This document shows positions 35,412 through 44,974 of a DNA stretch of 64,000 nt, in pieces (within the stretch, counting starts at the first letter, position 1; each line of letters begins with the position of its first letter). Made by a program: the position numbers and the translations under genes. Location of the stretch: positions 2,218,501 through 2,282,500 of the forward strand of contig NC_007912.1 of the NCBI RefSeq assembly GCF_000013665.1. The letters run 5' to 3'. Source of the stretch: Saccharophagus degradans 2-40. GTDB taxonomy: Bacteria; Pseudomonadota; Gammaproteobacteria; Pseudomonadales; Cellvibrionaceae. The notes beneath the pieces were generated by a model that was not told the origin of the DNA, did no database searches, and saw only the letters and a program-made list of their open reading frames with translations.

Positions 35412-36212
35412 TTACAAACTTTGGTATATCTTTTCTACATCACTCGCTTGTGGCTGCAGCAAAAAGTGTTCTTTTAAAATGCTATTAAGCTGGGTAGCGG
35501 TTTGGATTGTGGTGGTTGTTTCTTTGCCGTTTTGGTAGTGGCGTAATTCTTTATTAACGAGTGAGTAATATTCGCCGTATAGGCGCCGGCCTGCTACTAG
35601 GTTGCATGCGAAGGTGGCATTGGGGTGTTTGTGCGAATAGAAGTGGCCAATTTCGCAGTCTGCATTTGTGTAGTGGCCTAGGTCGAAATGGTAGAGGTTA
35701 AAATAGCCTCCTGGTTTTTTAATTTGCAGGCAATAGTCATTGTTTTTGTATTTGACTATGCGATAGCAAAAATCGCCTTGGTCTTGTTCGGTGTTTAATT
35801 CTAATAACATTGGGTGGCGTGGGCCTTGTACGCCAAAACCTACATCAATTAAATAGCGCTGCTCATTTATGGTTACTAAGGTAATACGGTGGGTTCGCGG
35901 GGCTTCTATATCTTTATTCATTACTACTTTTGCTAACAGTAGCTCTACTTTAAAGCCAATATTTTGCAGTACATGATACGCAAGTTTATTTTGCTCAAAG
36001 CAGTAGCCGCCCAGCTTCTTGCGCAATATTTTTTCTGCAATAACTTCTATAGCCAAGGGGATTTCTTGCTTAAGTAAAACAGCAAGGTTATTAAAACTAA
36101 AAAATGCTATGTGGTTACTTTGAATATTTTGCAGCAACTGCAACGTGGGTTTGGCCGTTACGGGTAAACCTAAAGCGTTTAGGTAGCTTGTTGTGGTTGG
36201 GCCTAAATGCAT
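35412..36212 (-). CDS. nat: Arylamine N-acetyltransferase
   Basis: A 266-residue enzyme of the usual NAT length. The catalytic triad is visible: C71 in LGGYCFEQN, H108 in THRITL and D123 in LIDVGFG. NAT enzymes move an acetyl group from acetyl-CoA to arylamines and hydrazines in the cytoplasm. The 200 bases upstream are ordinary and the gene is not in an operon. The family is sure; the natural substrate is unknown. Confidence 0.93.
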   Translation of the reverse strand: MHLGPTTTSYLNALGLPVTAKPTLQLLQNIQSNHIAFFSFNNLAVLLKQEIPLAIEVIAEKILRKKLGGYCFEQNKLAYHVLQNIGFKVELLLAKVVMNKDIEAPRTHRITLVTINEQRYLIDVGFGVQGPRHPMLLELNTEQDQGDFCYRIVKYKNNDYCLQIKKPGGYFNLYHFDLGHYTNADCEIGHFYSHKHPNATFACNLVAGRRLYGEYYSLVNKELRHYQNGKETTTTIQTATQLNSILKEHFLLQPQASDVEKIYQSL

Positions 36213-36357
36213 GACGCTCTTCCTTGCAGGGGGCTGCGAATTGAAGAGCTAATTAACCAGTGTGGTTTGCTAATGTCAATGTATTTGGTGAGTTTTTAGG
36301 GGTATCTAGAAAGGATACTCTAGCGCGTGTAAGCGCTAGAGTAGGGTGGTAGGTGGC

Positions 36358-37962
36358 TTATTTATTAAGCTGTAAAACAACTACGGCTTTAGCGGGTAGC
36401 TTAACGGTAAGGGTTTTGCCGTTTTTGCTAATGCTGTAGTCGCTTTGGTTAAGTGCGCGTGGCTGCACATTGTTTGGCTTGTCGAAGGTGTTATGCGCAT
36501 CCATTTTTTGGCTGGTAAGTAATTCACCAGTAATGGTTTTTACCTTGATGCCTTGTAGTGCAATGCTCACTTCTTCCGCTTCGTTTGGGTTAAGGTTAAC
36601 AAGTGAAACTACAATATTGCCATTTGGGGTTTTAGCTGCCGAGGCCGAGAACCCTGGTACGGTAGTTTTATGTGCGCTGTAGTCGCGCTGGCCTTTTATA
36701 TCTAACGGTATATGGGTAGCATCTTGAAATGGTATGTACATCTTAAAAACGTGATACGTGGGTGTGAGCAACATTTTTTCGTTGTCGGTCAGTATCATTG
36801 CCTGTAGTACGTTTACCATTTGGGCGATGTTCGCCATGTGTAAGCGGTCGGCATAGTTGTGGAATATATTTAAGTTTACTGCTGCTACTATGGCGTCGCG
36901 CACGGTATTTTGTTGGTATAAAAAGCCGGGGTTTGTACCGGGCTCTGCATCGTACCACGTACCCCATTCATCTAAATACAACCCTATATTGCCTTCGGGG
37001 TTATTCTTTTTAAGAATACCCGTTTGAGTTGCAAGGTAGCTGTCTATTTTCAATGTGCGCTCAAGGGTAAGAATCCATTCTTTTTCATCAAAGCCTGTAG
37101 CCGCACCTTTTATGCTCCAGTCGCTGGTGGGTAAGGTGTAGTAGTGGTGGCTTATACCATCTATATTATTTTTGAGCTTACTTAGTGGCGTTGTCCAAGT
37201 TTCGTCATCATCATACGAGCCGCTTGCAACTAACTTCGGGCGCTTAGCGCCAGTGGCTTTAACAAAAGTGGAAAAATGACGATATAAATTGGTGTAGTAC
37301 TCGGGCGTTAAGTTGCCACCGCAACCCCAAGATTCATTACCCACACCCCAAAAGGCCACTTCCCAAGGCTCTTCGCGGCCATTTTTTTTGCGCTCTGCCA
37401 CTACAGTAGAGTTGGAGTTGGAAACAATATATTCCAGCCATTCGGCCATTTCTTGTGGTGAGCCAGTGCCTAGGTTACCTGCCACATAGGCTTCGGTATT
37501 AAGTAGCTCAACTAATTCGAAGAATTCGTGAGTACCAAAGGTATTGGGTTCTTCCACACCGCCCCAGTGGGTATTTACGCGGATAGGGCGTTGCTCACGT
37601 GGGCCAATGCCATCACGCCAGCGATATTCGTCGGCAAAGCAGCCACCGGGCCATCTTATAACAGGTACTTGTAGCTCTTGCAGGGCTTTGATTACATCGT
37701 TACGAAAGCCGTTTTTGTTGGGTATTGGGGAGTCTTCGCCCACCCATATGCCGCCGTATATGCCGCTGCCAAGGTGCTCTGCGAATTGGCCGTAGATATA
37801 TTTACTTATGGTTTCGCCTGTGTTTTGTGGGTTTAGGCTAACTTTCACATCGGCCCAGCTTGTTAGCGGGGCAACTATAGCGGCTACGGTAAGGGCAACT
37901 TTTTTGAGGTGGTTTGTTGTTTTATTAGTTGTTTTCACACTTAGGGTTGAAGCTGGGTTCAT
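36358..37962 (-). CDS. GH51 alpha-L-arabinofuranosidase, exported
   Basis: A 534-residue enzyme with a signal peptide (hydrophobic 21-35, cleavage near SWA at 37). The (beta/alpha)8 barrel carries the acid/base Glu210 in WGVGNESWGCGG and the nucleophile Glu332 in LYLDEWGTWYD, both in the normal GH51 context. It ends in a beta-sandwich domain with VSLVNLNPNEAEEVSIAL. It releases L-arabinose from arabinoxylan, arabinan or arabinogalactan side chains. An exported GH51 is less usual than the cytoplasmic forms. A GntR/FCD regulator gene lies 125 bases upstream on the same strand. Confidence 0.95.
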   Translation of the reverse strand: MNPASTLSVKTTNKTTNHLKKVALTVAAIVAPLTSWADVKVSLNPQNTGETISKYIYGQFAEHLGSGIYGGIWVGEDSPIPNKNGFRNDVIKALQELQVPVIRWPGGCFADEYRWRDGIGPREQRPIRVNTHWGGVEEPNTFGTHEFFELVELLNTEAYVAGNLGTGSPQEMAEWLEYIVSNSNSTVVAERKKNGREEPWEVAFWGVGNESWGCGGNLTPEYYTNLYRHFSTFVKATGAKRPKLVASGSYDDDETWTTPLSKLKNNIDGISHHYYTLPTSDWSIKGAATGFDEKEWILTLERTLKIDSYLATQTGILKKNNPEGNIGLYLDEWGTWYDAEPGTNPGFLYQQNTVRDAIVAAVNLNIFHNYADRLHMANIAQMVNVLQAMILTDNEKMLLTPTYHVFKMYIPFQDATHIPLDIKGQRDYSAHKTTVPGFSASAAKTPNGNIVVSLVNLNPNEAEEVSIALQGIKVKTITGELLTSQKMDAHNTFDKPNNVQPRALNQSDYSISKNGKTLTVKLPAKAVVVLQLNK

Positions 37963-38087
37963 AAATACACCATTTTGTTATTTAATATGATAATTGGTGG
38001 AGAGGGTATTTGAACCTAATAGCGAGGTAGAAGCAAGGGGGAGTAGGGGTTTTTAGCGCCGCAGGAGCCCCAGCGGCGGAATAGAAT

Positions 38088-38771
38088 TTAATCTATAAAG
38101 TATTCTGGGTGCTCGGCAGGTATAACTGTAAGTATTTTATATACCTCGCGCATATGCGTAGACATAGCCTCTTGGGCTTTGTTGGCGTCACCAGCTTTAA
38201 TGGCTTTAACAATGGCTTTGTGCTGTGCTAGCACGCGTTTAAATTGCCCGGCTTCTTGAAGGCTTAGATTTCTTACCCTATCCATATGGGCTTTTTCTGC
38301 TTCAATTAAGCTGCCAACACGCGCGTACTGTGTGTGCTGCGCAAGCATTTGATGGAACTCATCATCGAGCTTTTGAAAGGTGATGGAATCGTCTTCATCG
38401 GCAGCTTTGGATTGCGCTTCAATAATTGCTTGGCAAGCTTCTACTAATTCTTCGGTAACGTTAGATGCTAAATCGGCTGCTACAGCGACTTCTAAGGCTT
38501 CGCGTATAAACCTAGCCTCGAGAATTTTTTGCGTACTGAACTTGGTTACATATGTACCGCGTTGGGGTAACACCTCTACAAAACCTATGTTCGATAATTT
38601 AATTAGCGCTTCACGAACGGGGGTTCGGCTAACACCAAACTGCTCTGCTAGGCTGGTTTCTGCAATCATTTGGCCCGGGCGTAATTCCATGCTTACGATG
38701 GCGTCGCGCAGGTATTCGAATATTTGGCCTGAAGCGGGGCGGTCGTAATTAATTTTAGTATTTTTGATCAT
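38088..38771 (-). CDS. GntR family regulator with FCD domain
   Basis: A 227-residue protein. The N-terminal winged helix (GQIFEYLRDAIVSMELRPGQMIAETSLAEQFGVSRTPVREALIKLSNIGFVEVLPQRGTYV) is followed by an all-helical FCD ligand domain with the metal-type residues DEFHQMLAQHT and late HKAIVKAI and MSTHM. FCD regulators sense sugar acids and other carboxylic metabolites. It lies upstream of the GH51 gene, which it may control; this rests only on position. A small inverted repeat occurs 50 bases upstream of its start. Confidence 0.9.
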   Translation of the reverse strand: MIKNTKINYDRPASGQIFEYLRDAIVSMELRPGQMIAETSLAEQFGVSRTPVREALIKLSNIGFVEVLPQRGTYVTKFSTQKILEARFIREALEVAVAADLASNVTEELVEACQAIIEAQSKAADEDDSITFQKLDDEFHQMLAQHTQYARVGSLIEAEKAHMDRVRNLSLQEAGQFKRVLAQHKAIVKAIKAGDANKAQEAMSTHMREVYKILTVIPAEHPEYFID

Positions 38772-39086
38772 TGCAAATCCAAAGTAGTTCTACAGTTGCA
38801 GCCTATGTTGCGACTTTTCATTGAGTATAAAAAATTACTCATCAAGGCTTAGTCAAATTGACAATAATGCGTTGCGGAGTTTGATGTGTTTTAGCCGGTT
38901 TTCTGTATGAGTTTTCAATTTGATGAAAGCGGTTACAAACTGGGCGTTTTAGCGTAAAGCGGCATTTTATACCCTGTTTAGGGCTAGAAAACAACGTGCC
39001 GTATCGCTTGGGGTATTATTTGAAATGGGGGGTAATTGCTGATTTGGGGGCGCAAAAGTATCGCCCCGTTAAGTTGTAACAAGATG
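38772..39086. other. Intergenic region upstream of the GntR gene
   Basis: About 315 bases without a gene. TGAGTA-TAAAAAAT-TACTCA at 38822-38841 is a 6-bp inverted repeat that could be an operator for the GntR regulator itself. Nothing else stands out. Confidence 0.45.
38822..38841. promoter_or_regulatory. Inverted repeat, possible autoregulatory site of the GntR gene
   Basis: TGAGTA (38822-38827) and TACTCA (38836-38841) separated by 8 AT-rich bases, about 50 bases upstream of the regulator's ATG. The symmetry suits a dimeric winged-helix protein. Confidence 0.3.
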
Positions 39087-39770
39087 TTAGGAGGTTTGTT
39101 TTTTGTTTTGAACTGGCGAAAGCCCTAAAAAGTATGCGATTAACGCGTAGGTAAAGTAAGTAAACCAACCCGCGAAAATTACATCACTTAAAAAGTGGCC
39201 ACCTTGAATTATGCGGGTAAAACCAACAATTGCGCCCATAGTAAAACCGGCAATAAGCCATTGTTTGCGTCGCCCCAGCCATGCAAAGGCTAACCAGTAA
39301 AAGCCAATAGCAGCGTGGCCACTCACAAAAGAGCAGTTCTTTTTGCATTCGCCAGAGTAGTGAAACACCGGTGTCCAGGTAAATTCGCCACCAAACTCTT
39401 GAATATGTACGGGGCGTGGCCTGCCCAGTGAATTATCTTTAAGTATGGTGTTTACCAAAATACCCGGCCCAAGTATTAACGAAAGCAATAAAAATACTGT
39501 GGCTTTGCGTTTTACTGGTTGTTTGCGCACGCTAAAAAACACAATGGCAGCTATAAAACCAAGCAGGTATAAAAAGTGGACTCGGGCAAAAAACCAGTAA
39601 ATAGCACGTACTATTGGGTAGTCGTTTGCATAGAAGCGCCCATTTTCATAAAAAGCAGAAGCGACTATTAAATCCAGTTGTGGCCACGCTAAGAATACTA
39701 CTACGCAGGCCAAAAATGCCCAGGTTTCGGGGCGGCGTAAAAGCGTGTTAAACAATGTATTAATTTGCAT
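39087..39770 (-). CDS. PAP2 family membrane phosphatase (lipid A phosphatase-like)
   Basis: I start at the ATG ending 39770 (227 residues) because GAGG lies six bases upstream; the open frame runs 60 bases further into the preceding gene. About six membrane helices. PAP2 motifs: ILKDNSLGRPRP (motif 1), SFVSGHAAIGF (motif 2) and TRIIQGGHFLSDVIFA (motif 3). Members remove phosphate from lipid A, undecaprenyl diphosphate or similar lipids on the periplasmic face. It overlaps the end of the PAP2-GT39 fusion gene by 11 bases and is the last gene of the glycolipid cluster. Confidence 0.88.
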   Translation of the reverse strand: MQINTLFNTLLRRPETWAFLACVVVFLAWPQLDLIVASAFYENGRFYANDYPIVRAIYWFFARVHFLYLLGFIAAIVFFSVRKQPVKRKATVFLLLSLILGPGILVNTILKDNSLGRPRPVHIQEFGGEFTWTPVFHYSGECKKNCSFVSGHAAIGFYWLAFAWLGRRKQWLIAGFTMGAIVGFTRIIQGGHFLSDVIFAGWFTYFTYALIAYFLGLSPVQNKKQTS

Positions 39771-42198
39771 CATCAACCTCGCTTTGTGCACTAGCTGGGT
39801 AACCGTTAAAGCCCACAAGTAGGTACACATAAACCTTCATTGGCATATCTGCGTAGGGGGCGGCGTTAATTTCGGTAAGCTTTGTTACTTTGTTAAAACT
39901 ATTAGCCGTTTCTTGGGGTAGTGGTGCGCGGGTAGCAAAAATAAATTGTTGATTGCTAAACGCTGGCCCTTGCCACTCACGCAGGTTAACTTTTAGGTCG
40001 TAATAGTCACGAATATTATTTTGGTTTGGATTCCAGCGAGCAAACTCGAAACTACCCGGGGCGGCGTAGTAGCCTAAATAGGCCAAAATATCTCTGGATT
40101 CGCTCGCGAGCTTAGCGCTTGGGTATTGCGCTAGTATGGGCTTTAACTGTGCGCCCAATTCATTCCAACCTGCCACACGGTGGTAGGGGTCGTTCTTTTT
40201 ACTTGGTGTTATATCTAACGCATTAAGCATTTGTGGGAAATGGAAAAAAGCCGATAGCAAAAGTAAATGCGCAACCGCGCCACGCGCGAGCCATGTTTTA
40301 CTAAGAGCATTGCCAGAGCCTGCTTGGTATTGCAGTTGGTTGGCTCGGCACAGTACAGCAACAAGCAGCGAGCCGCCAATCATCCAAGGGCCAGCCCAAT
40401 TGGCAAACGCTCTAGAAATAAATGCCTGCAGTGAAATAGCAACCAAAATAGTAAAAGTTGTAAATACCAAGGCCTGCCAATACTCCGTTTTTATAACGGC
40501 GGTTGTGCTGGCTTTGCCTAGCCATAATCTTAGGCCTAAATAGCTCCATACTGGCCCAAATATAAGCAGTTGTGTTGCCAGAAAAACAAATAGTGAGCTA
40601 AAGCTAACGGTATTCTCGGAGGCCTGAGAAATTTCTTGCGTGTGATGTAGTGCTACCCAGCCATTGGTCATGTTCCAATAAATATTTAAGCCAAATACGC
40701 AACCGGCAACTATAGCGGCAGCCCACGGGCCAGCCGTTAATAGGCGAGGGCGAGTGTTTGCGTTAAACAGTAGGAATAAAAATAACCCCAAGGGCAGGGC
40801 GCCCATGGTGTATTTACTTAGCATGCCTGCGCCGGTAGCTAAGCCCAAAAGCACCCAGTGGCTTAACTTATTGGTTTCTAATGCGATAAAAAATACATAT
40901 AGCGCAGCAGACCAAAAGAAAAACATGGGGGCATCGGTTGTAATAAAAACGCTGTTAAACCCCACCATTGGGATACATAAAAATATAATGCCGGCAATTA
41001 AACCTGCCCAGCTATCTACAAGTTTTTGCGCGGTTTTATAGATGAAAATGGCTGCACCGGCATACAAAATTGCGGCCATACTTTTAACCGCAAATATAGA
41101 GTCACCTAGAATGGATGTGCTGATAATAATCGCCCACGCTACCATTGGCGGTTTGGAGTAGTAGCCAAAATCTGGGTTGAGCGCCCAATGATAATAGTAA
41201 GCTTCGTCGTAGAATAAGCCCAAGTGGGGTTGGAATATAACCGCTAAGCGATAAACAGTTAGCAGGCCGAGCAAGCTGTAAAACCAAACCGACGCGGAGG
41301 TGTTGCTTAGTTTTATGTTGTTGGCTGCTAGTGCTTTGGCTCCGGGGCATGCAATGTAATGTTTAAACGTTCGCCACAGTGTAACTATGGAGGCTACATA
41401 CAAGACGGGTAGTGTTAGGCGGTAATCGTTTTTCTCTACAAGCAATAATACGCAAGCTGTTACCAGTAAAAATAAAATAAACCCATGGCTATATTTATTA
41501 ATGGCTCTTGGCGTTTTGTTGGCAATATAAATACCGGCTAATGCACATAAAATACCTAAGCCACTACCAACAAGTGTATCTACTGGCCAGTGCACGCCAA
41601 CTAATACGCGGCTAAGTGCTGCGCAAGCGGCTGCTACAAAAAAGAGCCAGCGCATTTTTACACTGTTTAAATAGTGAAAAAACAGTGTGGCTGCTAAAAA
41701 AGCGGTAAGTGAATGGCCAGAAGGGAAGCTGTGATTGGTATAGCCTTTACCCACTAAGTTGAATAAATCGGTGGTAAATACTGCGGGTGGGCGCAGGGCA
41801 TCGAAGTAATCTTTAGAAACGTTCGATACTATGCCGCCGATAATTGCAGCTAAAAATATACCCCAATGCGCTTGAATATTACGCGGCAAAAATAAAAGGG
41901 CTAAACAAAGCACAAAAACGCCATCGCCCCAAACGGTTATTAGTTGCAGTACAAAGGAGGGTAAGAAGCGCCCCCAGTTGTTAATCGCAAGAAACCCAGC
42001 GTGATGCCCATTGGTAAAATATACGATAGCTGCAATGGTAAATAATACAACGGCTAGGCCCGCTACTAAGCTATGGGCTTTACTAAAGCCTACTGGTTGG
42101 GCAATACGTGCGCTTGCAATTAGCGCTTGATAGTTTTGCCATGCAGCGCAAAGCGATGTGCGTATAGTGGTAATAGATAAAGCCGAATTGTTTGTCAT
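39760..42198 (-). CDS. Fusion of PAP2 phosphatase and GT39 (ArnT-like) glycosyltransferase
   Basis: An 812-residue membrane protein. Residues about 40-230 are a complete PAP2 domain with all motifs: K129...R136-P137, P159-S160-G161-H162, and S196-R197...H203...D207. After a linker with more helices, residues about 305-800 form an ArnT/PMT-type glycosyltransferase with LGLFYDEAYYYHWALNPDFGYYSKPPMVAW, where D331-E332 is the conserved acidic pair, several more helices and a soluble C-terminal domain. Such GT39 enzymes use polyprenyl-phosphate sugars in the periplasm. The fused phosphatase might remove a lipid phosphate or recycle the carrier. The domains are clear; the product is unknown. Confidence 0.88.
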   Translation of the reverse strand: MTNNSALSITTIRTSLCAAWQNYQALIASARIAQPVGFSKAHSLVAGLAVVLFTIAAIVYFTNGHHAGFLAINNWGRFLPSFVLQLITVWGDGVFVLCLALLFLPRNIQAHWGIFLAAIIGGIVSNVSKDYFDALRPPAVFTTDLFNLVGKGYTNHSFPSGHSLTAFLAATLFFHYLNSVKMRWLFFVAAACAALSRVLVGVHWPVDTLVGSGLGILCALAGIYIANKTPRAINKYSHGFILFLLVTACVLLLVEKNDYRLTLPVLYVASIVTLWRTFKHYIACPGAKALAANNIKLSNTSASVWFYSLLGLLTVYRLAVIFQPHLGLFYDEAYYYHWALNPDFGYYSKPPMVAWAIIISTSILGDSIFAVKSMAAILYAGAAIFIYKTAQKLVDSWAGLIAGIIFLCIPMVGFNSVFITTDAPMFFFWSAALYVFFIALETNKLSHWVLLGLATGAGMLSKYTMGALPLGLFLFLLFNANTRPRLLTAGPWAAAIVAGCVFGLNIYWNMTNGWVALHHTQEISQASENTVSFSSLFVFLATQLLIFGPVWSYLGLRLWLGKASTTAVIKTEYWQALVFTTFTILVAISLQAFISRAFANWAGPWMIGGSLLVAVLCRANQLQYQAGSGNALSKTWLARGAVAHLLLLSAFFHFPQMLNALDITPSKKNDPYHRVAGWNELGAQLKPILAQYPSAKLASESRDILAYLGYYAAPGSFEFARWNPNQNNIRDYYDLKVNLREWQGPAFSNQQFIFATRAPLPQETANSFNKVTKLTEINAAPYADMPMKVYVYLLVGFNGYPASAQSEVDDAN

Positions 42199-42330
42199 TG
42201 TACTAAAGCACTATTTATTGGGGCTAAGGTTTAAAGAAGCTAATATTAAAAGAAGCTGGCATTTTAAAAAGCTAACCAGTAAAGCCCGTACTATCGAATG
42301 GTGCCAATATGCTACGGGCTGCGAGGTAAG

Positions 42331-43908
42331 CTACTGTTGGGACTGGCTGGCACTAAACAGTACAAGGCCACCAGACTGGTGGAGTTTAGTGAGCTCGATA
42401 TTTTTAGCTTGGGTATCTTCGCGTAGGCGTTCAACGCGATCTACACGTGTCATTACCCATTCGCCTGCTTCGGGTGCGCGCAGTGGTGTGATTTTTTCGC
42501 GATACACACTAAATGAGGGCATATGCATGCGGTAGGCAACAACCTGCGTGTTAGTATTTTGCTTGTCAATAAAACTAATCATGTGGTGGATGGGTGCTTG
42601 TTGTAACCCAGAGATTATTTTTACCAATACCGTGAATACAAAAATATTTATCACTACGCCACTTAACACCAAGCGTTGCCATGTGGCTAAGCGAGGCAAT
42701 AGGGCTAAGCCAATCACAATGGCCAGTGCCGCTGCTGCTAGCCATGTATAAGCAGGAAAGTACACCTCGCTGAAGCGCGAAAGAGTGGCTTCGTCAAAGC
42801 GCGTGCTTTCTGGGTTGGATTCAGGGATAAGCCAAGGGAGAGCGGTGAATAGTGCCATTGCTAAAATGGGGGCGATGGTCGTTAGTCGCCAACGGCTAAA
42901 TATTACCGATTGCCGCGCAAACAGAATAAACAGAGGTACGCAGCCGTTAAGGATGTAGTGGGGGAGCTGTGTTTTAGAAAAAGAAAACAGGCAGAAAACC
43001 ACTGCAAACCAAAGAATTAAAAAGCGGTTTAAATTGTCCTGCCACAGCGCTTTAGCTTTTTGTACCACTCTAGGAATTAAGCCGCTGAGGGGTAATAAAA
43101 TTAAAGGTAGGGCGAAAACAAAGTACAGCAACGAGCCGCCGTGGTTTTCGCGGGTAGACGAAAACCGTTTTAAGTTGTGCTCTACAATAAAGCCGTAGAA
43201 AAACCCTGTGCCTTGCTCAATAGAAACCGCAATAACCCACGGTAATACCGTAGCAATACAAATAACCCAGCCAATTGGGTTGAAGTATGCTTTGTAAAGC
43301 TGTGCGCGCTCTTTACTTACAATAAGGTACAGCACCGACACCACTAATGGCACAGCCACAGCAATCGGCCCTTTGGCGAGCATGCCTAGGCCCATCCACA
43401 GGTATGCACGGTAAAGGTAAGCGGGTTTTTGTTGGTTGAAGTATCGCCAAATATCAAAAAAGGTAAGCGATAAAAAGAGGTTAAGTGTTGCATCGGCAAT
43501 GGCGCTTCGCGCAATAAGCGCAACCCAAAGGCAGTTAACTAAAAATAGAGTGGCAATGGTACCGCGTGTGCGCCCAATAAATTGCACGCAAAATTGATAA
43601 AACGCCCAAGCCCATAGGCTGGCCATAAGTACCGAAGGCAGCCTAAAAGCCCATTCGTTAAACCCAAATAGCGATACAGTAGTAGCTTGTATCCAATAGA
43701 ATAAAATGGGTTTGTCGTAACGCGGCTCGCCATCGAGATAAGTGGCAGAATAAATACCGCTTTCGAGCATTTCGCGGGTAGCTTCTGTAAAGGCGCCCTC
43801 ATCTAAATCGAAAAGGGGCACCCAACCCAGGCCCAAAAAAAAGCTAAGCGCTATGCATAGCCCTATAAACGCCGGTGACAGCGTGAACGCTTTTAGTTGC
43901 CGAATCAC
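42331..43908 (-). CDS. ArnT-like GT39 glycosyltransferase
   Basis: A 525-residue protein with about 11-12 membrane helices. The first periplasmic loop carries LFDLDEGAFTEATREMLESG with the acidic pair, then GEPRYDKPILFYW, as in ArnT (4-amino-arabinose transfer to lipid A) and its relatives. It starts two bases after the GT2 stop codon, so the GT2 product, a polyprenyl-phosphate sugar, is probably its donor. The acceptor may be lipid A or another envelope molecule; no arnA/arnB genes are nearby, so the sugar is probably not L-Ara4N. Confidence 0.88.
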   Translation of the reverse strand: MIRQLKAFTLSPAFIGLCIALSFFLGLGWVPLFDLDEGAFTEATREMLESGIYSATYLDGEPRYDKPILFYWIQATTVSLFGFNEWAFRLPSVLMASLWAWAFYQFCVQFIGRTRGTIATLFLVNCLWVALIARSAIADATLNLFLSLTFFDIWRYFNQQKPAYLYRAYLWMGLGMLAKGPIAVAVPLVVSVLYLIVSKERAQLYKAYFNPIGWVICIATVLPWVIAVSIEQGTGFFYGFIVEHNLKRFSSTRENHGGSLLYFVFALPLILLPLSGLIPRVVQKAKALWQDNLNRFLILWFAVVFCLFSFSKTQLPHYILNGCVPLFILFARQSVIFSRWRLTTIAPILAMALFTALPWLIPESNPESTRFDEATLSRFSEVYFPAYTWLAAAALAIVIGLALLPRLATWQRLVLSGVVINIFVFTVLVKIISGLQQAPIHHMISFIDKQNTNTQVVAYRMHMPSFSVYREKITPLRAPEAGEWVMTRVDRVERLREDTQAKNIELTKLHQSGGLVLFSASQSQQ

Positions 43909-43910
43909 TA

Positions 43911-44954
43911 TTACACGTTTTCCTGTTTGGTCGCGTCTTCTTGTTTAGCTATTTTCTCAGCTGCTTTTTGCTCTTGAATTTGTGCTGAGTATTCGCACGT
44001 TAGCGGCTTGCGTACTGTGTAAGATTTAACGTTAGTGGTTTGGAAGAATATTCGGCTTAGAATTTCTGAAAGCACACCAGTCGTTAAAAACTGTAACGAC
44101 GCAATAATGAGTAAGCTGGCAATGAGTAACATAGGTCTATTGCCAATATCTTGGCCGAATACAAACTTAAGCAAACCTAGGTAAGTAAGCATCAAACCGC
44201 CAATACCACCTACCCATAAACCAATTGAGCCAAAAAAGTGGCCGGGGCGCGCGCGGAACTTTAAGAAGAAGAATACCGATACTAAATCGATAATAACGCG
44301 GAAAGTACGCGAAATACCGTATTTGGATTCACCGGCCATACGCGCTCTATGGTTTACAACAGTTTGGCCAATTCTGTGTGGTGGACATACGGTTGCCATC
44401 CATACAGGAATAAAACGGTGCATTTCGCCGTATAAGCGAATTTGCTTTAGCACATCTGCGCGGTAAACCTTTAGGCTGCAACCGTAATCGTCAAGCATAA
44501 CGCCAGAAACGCGTTGAATAAGTTTGTTTGCCAAGCGCGAAGGTAGTTTGCGCGATACCATGTGGTCTTGGCGGTTTTTGCGCCAGCCCTGCAATAGGTC
44601 TAAATCGCGCTCAATAAGCTCTTTTACTATGCGCGGTATATCGGCTGGGTCGTTTTGGAGGTCCCCATCCATAGTGGCAATAAGGTCGCCACAAGCTTCG
44701 TCAATACCGGCCTGCATGGCAGCGGTTTGACCAAAGTTACGCTGCAGCTCAACGTGGAGGAATTTGTCGCCATATTGCTTAACGCAGCGGTTTAGCTCGG
44801 CGGCGGTTTGGTCGCGGCTGCCATCATTAACAATGACTACATCCCAGTCGCCATCATAGTTGGCCATGCTTTCAGAAATGGCTTCAAAAAGTGGGGCGAT
44901 GTTTTCCTGCTCGTTATAAACAGGAACAACGATACTAATACTGGGTAGTGACAT
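43911..44954 (-). CDS. GT2 polyprenyl-phosphate glycosyltransferase (ArnC/DPM-like)
   Basis: A 347-residue protein. The GT-A domain reads SIVVPVYNEQENIAPLFEAI, VVIVNDGSRDQT and MDGDLQNDPADIP (the metal-binding DGD), followed by two membrane helices (about 235-260 and 270-300) and a Lys/Glu-rich tail. The layout is that of ArnC or dolichyl-phosphate mannose synthase types, which move a sugar from a nucleotide to undecaprenyl phosphate on the cytoplasmic side. It lies between the flippase-like gene and the GT39 gene in one operon. Confidence 0.92.
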   Translation of the reverse strand: MSLPSISIVVPVYNEQENIAPLFEAISESMANYDGDWDVVIVNDGSRDQTAAELNRCVKQYGDKFLHVELQRNFGQTAAMQAGIDEACGDLIATMDGDLQNDPADIPRIVKELIERDLDLLQGWRKNRQDHMVSRKLPSRLANKLIQRVSGVMLDDYGCSLKVYRADVLKQIRLYGEMHRFIPVWMATVCPPHRIGQTVVNHRARMAGESKYGISRTFRVIIDLVSVFFFLKFRARPGHFFGSIGLWVGGIGGLMLTYLGLLKFVFGQDIGNRPMLLIASLLIIASLQFLTTGVLSEILSRIFFQTTNVKSYTVRKPLTCEYSAQIQEQKAAEKIAKQEDATKQENV

Positions 44955-44974
44955 GTCTATTTGCTAACCTTTAA

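Noticed and set aside
42158-42535. 125-codon plus-strand frame between the two GT39 genes
   Set aside because: It lies mostly opposite the end of the ArnT-like gene, and the peptide is Arg/Ser/Trp-rich without family resemblance.
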